Assembly: GCA_018969425.1 (NCBI GenBank)
Contig: JAGWYJ010000001.1
Location: 1 to 64,000 of the forward strand
DNA: 64,000 nt
Reading direction: 5' to 3'
Source: Alphaproteobacteria bacterium
Lineage (GTDB): Bacteria; Pseudomonadota; Alphaproteobacteria; Caulobacterales; Hyphomonadaceae
Shown: positions 59,648 through 64,000 of the stretch, piece by piece
Layout of the letters: each line of letters begins with the position of its first letter
Position numbering within the stretch: position 1 is the first letter of the stretch
Translations under genes and position numbers: made by a program
The notes under the pieces: generated by a model
What the model was told of the DNA's origin: nothing
Database searches by the model: none
The model's input: only the letters and a program-made list of their open reading frames with translations

Positions 59648-61294
59648 ATGGCCGAATCCACTGATCTCATTGCAAATCTCGCGCGCTCCGGACGGATGCG
59701 AATCGCTGCAGCCCTTGCGGTCACCGCCCTGGTCGGTGGGGGCCTGGGCGTTATCATGCTTCGCGGCGGCGAGGGCGATACGGCGCTCCTTTTCTCCGGT
59801 CTGGACCTCGAAGAAGCGGCAGAAATTGCCGGCCGACTGGATACGGCGAACATAAGCTACAATCTCGAAGGGGGCGGGTCCGCAATCTTTGTCGATCGGG
59901 CTCAGGTCGACGACGCCCGGATGATGCTCTCCGAACAGGGTCTTCCCACCCGGGGGTCGGTGGGATGGGAGATCTTCGACAAGACCGAGGCGCTGGGCAC
60001 AACCAGCTTTGTTCAAAATATCAATAAAATCAGAGCTCTTGAGGGTGAGCTCGCACGCACCATCTCCTCTCTGGATATGGTGAAGGCGGCGAGAGTTCAC
60101 CTCAACCTCCCTGACCGCCCCCTGTTCCAGAAAGATAATCAGCCGCCCACCGCTTCTGTCGTGGTTTCTCTTCGAGGATCCGAAATGGGAGCCGACAAGG
60201 TTCGGGCGATCCGGAACCTTGTCGCCACGAGCGTCCCCGGCCTTGAGGTCAAACACATCACGGTCGTCGACGATCAAGGACGCATGCTCGCGGCGGGAGC
60301 AGAGAGCTCCGAGGACGCCCTTGGCGGGGGAGACGGCGACGAGCGCAAGGTTGCGCTGGAGAATAACTTTCGCAACAAGGTCTCCGAGCTTGTGGAAAAC
60401 ATCGCGGGCCCCGGCGCGGCGCGCGTGCAAGTGTCCGCGGAGGTTGACTACAACCGCATAACCGAGAGCGCTGAAACCTACGATCCGGACGGCCAGGTAC
60501 TGCGCTCGTCCACCAGCGTCGAAGAGACGTCGTCTGACGTCGAGACCGAGCCGGCCGACGAGACCACTGTCGCCAATAATGTGCCTGACGGCGCTGATCC
60601 TGCTGCGGCCGCGGAGCCAGCCGCTCCCCAGCCGACCAGTCAGCGCCAGCAGTCGCGTACGGATGAGACTGTGAATTACGAAATCTCCAAGAGCACCCGC
60701 ACGGAGATTATCGAGGGCGGACGCATACAGAAGATCTCCGTCGCAGTCGTTGTTGACGATCGACGGGTGCCCGGCGTCGAAGGCGCGCCCCCCACTTATG
60801 AGCCCCGAACGCCGGAAGAGCTTGAGCGGATCTCCACCCTGGTGAAGTCAGCCATCGGCTTCAATGAGGCGCGGGGCGACACGGTGACGGTCGAAAATAT
60901 CTCGTTCGCTCGTCCGGAAGTGTCGATGGTTGAAGCCGAGGAGCCTGGCGCATTCGACTTTGACAAATTCGATCTCGTGCGCGGGGGAGAGATCGGCGCC
61001 CTCCTGATCACAGCTCTCGCTCTTGTCTTCTTCGTTCTGCGTCCACTGGTTCGCGGCCTGCTCTCAAAGCCTGAGGAAGACGCGCCGCTGACGCCGGCTC
61101 GCGCCCTGGCCGCCCCTCCTCCGCCGGAACCGGAGCCGGAGCTCGATATGGGCATTGATGTGGCGCGGGTGACGGGCCAAGTCCGAGCCTCTACGATCAA
61201 GAGGGTCGGCGAGGTCGTGAACCAGTACCCGGACGAGTCCAGCACCATCATCCGAACCTGGCTCCTCGATCAGAACCCGGATAGAGCGGCATGA
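59648..61294 (+). CDS. fliF: Flagellar MS-ring protein
   Basis: [69 protein letters not shown]-terminal FliG-binding tail. Confidence 0.96.
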   Translation: MAESTDLIANLARSGRMRIAAALAVTALVGGGLGVIMLRGGEGDTALLFSGLDLEEAAEIAGRLDTANISYNLEGGGSAIFVDRAQVDDARMMLSEQGLPTRGSVGWEIFDKTEALGTTSFVQNINKIRALEGELARTISSLDMVKAARVHLNLPDRPLFQKDNQPPTASVVVSLRGSEMGADKVRAIRNLVATSVPGLEVKHITVVDDQGRMLAAGAESSEDALGGGDGDERKVALENNFRNKVSELVENIAGPGAARVQVSAEVDYNRITESAETYDPDGQVLRSSTSVEETSSDVETEPADETTVANNVPDGADPAAAAEPAAPQPTSQRQQSRTDETVNYEISKSTRTEIIEGGRIQKISVAVVVDDRRVPGVEGAPPTYEPRTPEELERISTLVKSAIGFNEARGDTVTVENISFARPEVSMVEAEEPGAFDFDKFDLVRGGEIGALLITALALVFFVLRPLVRGLLSKPEEDAPLTPARALAAPPPPEPEPELDMGIDVARVTGQVRASTIKRVGEVVNQYPDESSTIIRTWLLDQNPDRAA

Positions 61295-62391
61295 GCCAGG
61301 CATCAGCAGCGAAGGCGGAACGCGAACAGGCCGCCGCCGCGACCGCGGCGGCTGAGATGGCGACTGCGGCCCGGACGGCCGAGCACATGTCGACGATCTC
61401 AAAGATGACCGGCCCGCAAAAAGCTGCGGTGGTCATGCTTGCGATCGGGGTCGAAGCGAAGCCGATCTGGGACCGTCTCGCAGAGGACGAGCAGAGAGAA
61501 ATCTCTCTTGCCATGTCCAATGTGGGCGAGGTGCAGGCCGAAATGGTCGAGCTCCTGATCAAGGACTTCGTCGGCCGCCTGTCGAGCGCCGGATCTGTCG
61601 TCGGTTCCTATGAGCATACCCAGAAGCTGCTGCAGCAGTTTCTCCCGCCCGATCGGGTCGAAGCTCTCATGGAGGAGCTTCGCGGTCCTGCCGGACGGAC
61701 GATGTGGGACAAGCTCGACAATGTGAACGAGAACGTCCTCGCGAACTATCTCAAGAACGAATATCCGCAGACAGTTTCCGTCATTCTGTCCAAGCTGAAG
61801 TCCGATCACGCCGCACGAGTTCTGACATCCCTGCCGCAGGATTTCGCACTCGAGGTCATTCAGCGCATGCTCCGCATGGAGCCGGTGCAGCGCGAGATCC
61901 TTGAAAAGATCGAGTCCACGCTGCGCTCCGAGTTCATGACGAACCTCGCACGCACCTCTAAGCGCGACAGTCATGAACAGATGGCGGACATCTTCAACAA
62001 TTTCGATCGTCAGACCGAAGGGCGCTTCATCTCCATGCTGGAGAGCAAAAACAAAGATGCCGCCGATCGCATCCGGTCACTGATGTTCGTCTTCGAGGAC
62101 CTCTCGAAGCTCGACCCGGGAGGGGTCCAGACCCTCCTCAGAAATGTCGACAAGAGCAAGCTCGGCCTCGCGCTCAAAGGCGCCAATGAGGAAATGAGGA
62201 ATCTCTTCATGTCGAACATGTCTGAACGGGCCGCCAAGCAGCTTCGTGAGGACATGTCCCTTATGGGGCCGGTGAAACTGAAAGATGTCGAAGCCGCCCA
62301 GCAGGACATGGTCAACACTGCAAAGGCCCTCGCCGACAATGGCGAGATCGTTCTCGCCGAAGGCGGCGGGGCGGATGAACTGATCTACTGA
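61291..62391 (+). CDS. fliG: Flagellar motor switch protein FliG
   Basis: [47 protein letters not shown], and [32 protein letters not shown]. Confidence 0.97.
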   Translation: MSQASAAKAEREQAAAATAAAEMATAARTAEHMSTISKMTGPQKAAVVMLAIGVEAKPIWDRLAEDEQREISLAMSNVGEVQAEMVELLIKDFVGRLSSAGSVVGSYEHTQKLLQQFLPPDRVEALMEELRGPAGRTMWDKLDNVNENVLANYLKNEYPQTVSVILSKLKSDHAARVLTSLPQDFALEVIQRMLRMEPVQREILEKIESTLRSEFMTNLARTSKRDSHEQMADIFNNFDRQTEGRFISMLESKNKDAADRIRSLMFVFEDLSKLDPGGVQTLLRNVDKSKLGLALKGANEEMRNLFMSNMSERAAKQLREDMSLMGPVKLKDVEAAQQDMVNTAKALADNGEIVLAEGGGADELIY

Positions 62392-62410
62392 CGCGTAATC
62401 GGAGTCTCTT

Positions 62411-63019
62411 GTGAAAGCCTTCGCATTCGAAACGGAATTCACGCCTCACGGCGATGTCGTGGGCGGACCTGCGCAGAAGTTTTTCTCGCGCGCGGAAGCC
62501 GAGACCCTGGCGGCGTCTGCACGCGCGGAGGCCGAAGCCATGGCTCAGGCTCGCGGCTTTGCCTCCGTCGATCGCGTGATCCGTCAGCTTGCTCCAGTCA
62601 ATCCGCAGATTGTCAGGATCGCCGAGGCTTTGCGCCAGGAAGCCGCCGAGCTCGCTCTCATCGCCGCGCGGAAGATCGCGGGACGCGCCCTTGACGCTAA
62701 TGGAACCCAAACGGCTGTCGATGCTGTCGCGGAAGCCGTCAGGATGCTCAAAGGAGCGCCCTCCATCGTCGTCTGCGCACCCGCCGACGCGGTCGGCCCC
62801 ATCGAACGAAGACTGGAACAATTGAAAAAGGAAGGTCGCGTCGGCGCCATCAGCTTCCGCGCCGACCCAGGAGCGAAGCCGGGAGACTGGAGAGTCGAAT
62901 GGGGAGAGGGTCTCGTGGGCTTCAGTCGTGACCATGTTGAGGCTGCGATCGAAGCTCTTCTGACTGACCGTCTTCAGGACCCTGTTCAGGACCAGCTCGA
63001 CCTTTTCGCTGTCGCATAA
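62411..63019 (+). CDS. FliH/FlbE-like flagellar assembly protein
   Basis: Between fliG and fliN; ALIAARKIAGRALDANGTQTAVDAVAEAVRMLKG and DWRVEWGEGLVGFSRDHVEAAIEALL resemble FliH C-terminal features. Confidence 0.75.
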   Translation: MKAFAFETEFTPHGDVVGGPAQKFFSRAEAETLAASARAEAEAMAQARGFASVDRVIRQLAPVNPQIVRIAEALRQEAAELALIAARKIAGRALDANGTQTAVDAVAEAVRMLKGAPSIVVCAPADAVGPIERRLEQLKKEGRVGAISFRADPGAKPGDWRVEWGEGLVGFSRDHVEAAIEALLTDRLQDPVQDQLDLFAVA

Positions 63020-63034
63020 GAAAGACATAACGAC

Positions 63035-63376
63035 ATGCCCCCCAGCGATCTCAATCTTCCCGAACTTTCCCCAACCGGATCAGCGATGGGGGTCGGCGCC
63101 GCTCAGGATGACGGCGCGCGAGAGAAAATAGCGTCCGATCTGCAGCCGGTTTTCGATATCCCGGTCCTGGTGCAGGCGGTGCTCGGGCGGACACAGATGG
63201 AGGTATCCAATCTCCTTCAGCTCGGCCCCGGATCAGTTATCCAGCTCGACCGTCGTGTCGGCGAAGCGATCGATATCTACGTGAATTCCAGACTCGTCGC
63301 CCGAGGCGAGGTTGTGATCGTCGACGACCGGCTCGGCGTCACCATGACCGAAATCATCAAGAATACGGACGGCTGA
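63035..63376 (+). CDS. fliN: Flagellar motor switch protein FliN
   Basis: FDIPVLVQAVLGRTQMEVSNLLQLGPGSVIQLDRRVGEAIDIYVNSRLVARGEVVIVDDRLGVTMTEII (SpoA domain). Confidence 0.96.
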   Translation: MPPSDLNLPELSPTGSAMGVGAAQDDGAREKIASDLQPVFDIPVLVQAVLGRTQMEVSNLLQLGPGSVIQLDRRVGEAIDIYVNSRLVARGEVVIVDDRLGVTMTEIIKNTDG

Positions 63377-63424
63377 CATGACCGCGTTCACCTCCTTCAA
63401 CAGATCTGACCTTGGAGACGCCGA

Positions 63425-64000
63425 ATGCGCGTTCTGATCATCGGCCAACTCGCAGGCCAGCTCTCCAACGCGACGAAGATCGCTTTTGATCGTGGAGCCA
63501 AGGTCATCCATGCCGGGACGATTTCAGCCGCCCTCGACATGCTTCGTTCCGGCAAGGGCGCAGACCTTCTCATGGTTGATGTCCATGAGGATATCTCCCT
63601 TCTTGTTTCGGCGATGCAGCAGGAACGAATCGTAGCTCCAGTCATCGCCTGCGGCGTCGGAACAAGCCCGGACATGGCTGCTTCAGCTATCCGCGCCGGC
63701 GCAAGGGAGTTCATTCCTCTTCCCCCTGACCAGGAGCTGATCGCGGCTGTTCTGTCGGCGATTGCAGATGACGACCGACCGATGATCGCCCGTGACGCCA
63801 TCATGGTCGAACTGAAATCTCTGGCTGAACAGATCGCTCCCTCCGACGCGTCGATCCTGATCACGGGAGAAAGCGGCGTCGGTAAGGAGGTGATGGCGCG
63901 TCATCTCCACCGCCGCTCCCGACGGGCGGACAAGCCGTTCATTTCAGTGAACTGCGCCGCCATTCCCGAGAACCTCCTGGAGAGCGAACTCTTCGGTCAC
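63425..64000 (+). CDS. flbD: Sigma-54-dependent flagellar regulator FlbD (truncated at the right edge)
   Basis: Frame read by hand: degenerate receiver then [49 protein letters not shown] (AAA+ sigma-54 activator). Absent from the ORF track because it runs off the end. Confidence 0.88.
   Translation, partial: MRVLIIGQLAGQLSNATKIAFDRGAKVIHAGTISAALDMLRSGKGADLLMVDVHEDISLLVSAMQQERIVAPVIACGVGTSPDMAASAIRAGAREFIPLPPDQELIAAVLSAIADDDRPMIARDAIMVELKSLAEQIAPSDASILITGESGVGKEVMARHLHRRSRRADKPFISVNCAAIPENLLESELFGH

Overview
This window looks like ordinary chromosomal DNA from a GC-rich, flagellated alphaproteobacterium. The flagellar order and a SciP/DUF1153 gene point to the Caulobacterales/Parvularculales/Hyphomonas type. 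I see no CRISPR array, phage, transposase, integrase or clear defence island. The left and central parts carry housekeeping and metabolic genes: a tlyA fragment, CorA/ZntB, dxs-ispA-xseB, lepB, YceI proteins, tsaC/Sua5, an M16 peptidase, an aminotransferase, uvrC, acyl-CoA catabolism, pgsA, mmsA/mmsB, a fused indolepyruvate:ferredoxin oxidoreductase with a divergent Lrp/AsnC regulator, a thiolase, mnmA, a PQQ-type sugar dehydrogenase and a tannase-like esterase. There is one tRNA with a CAT anticodon. The right end (about 52.0-64.0 kb) is a flagellar cluster: flgL-flgK (-), then fliK-like, flgD, flgE, sciP, fliF, fliG, fliH/flbE, fliN and a truncated flbD (+). The best second-look items are regulatory: (1) a near-perfect Zur-type operator just upstream of a His-rich TonB receptor; (2) two divergent sigma-54 -24/-12 promoters with FlbD/ftr-like repeats between flgK and fliK; (3) CtrA-like boxes upstream of fliF and of a globin-coupled chemoreceptor. 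Further candidates are a 43-aa Lys/Ala/Pro-only protein, an orphan perfect 29-bp palindrome, an HEPN-like orphan and a b561-YceI fusion. All assignments come from reading motifs by eye; no database search was run.
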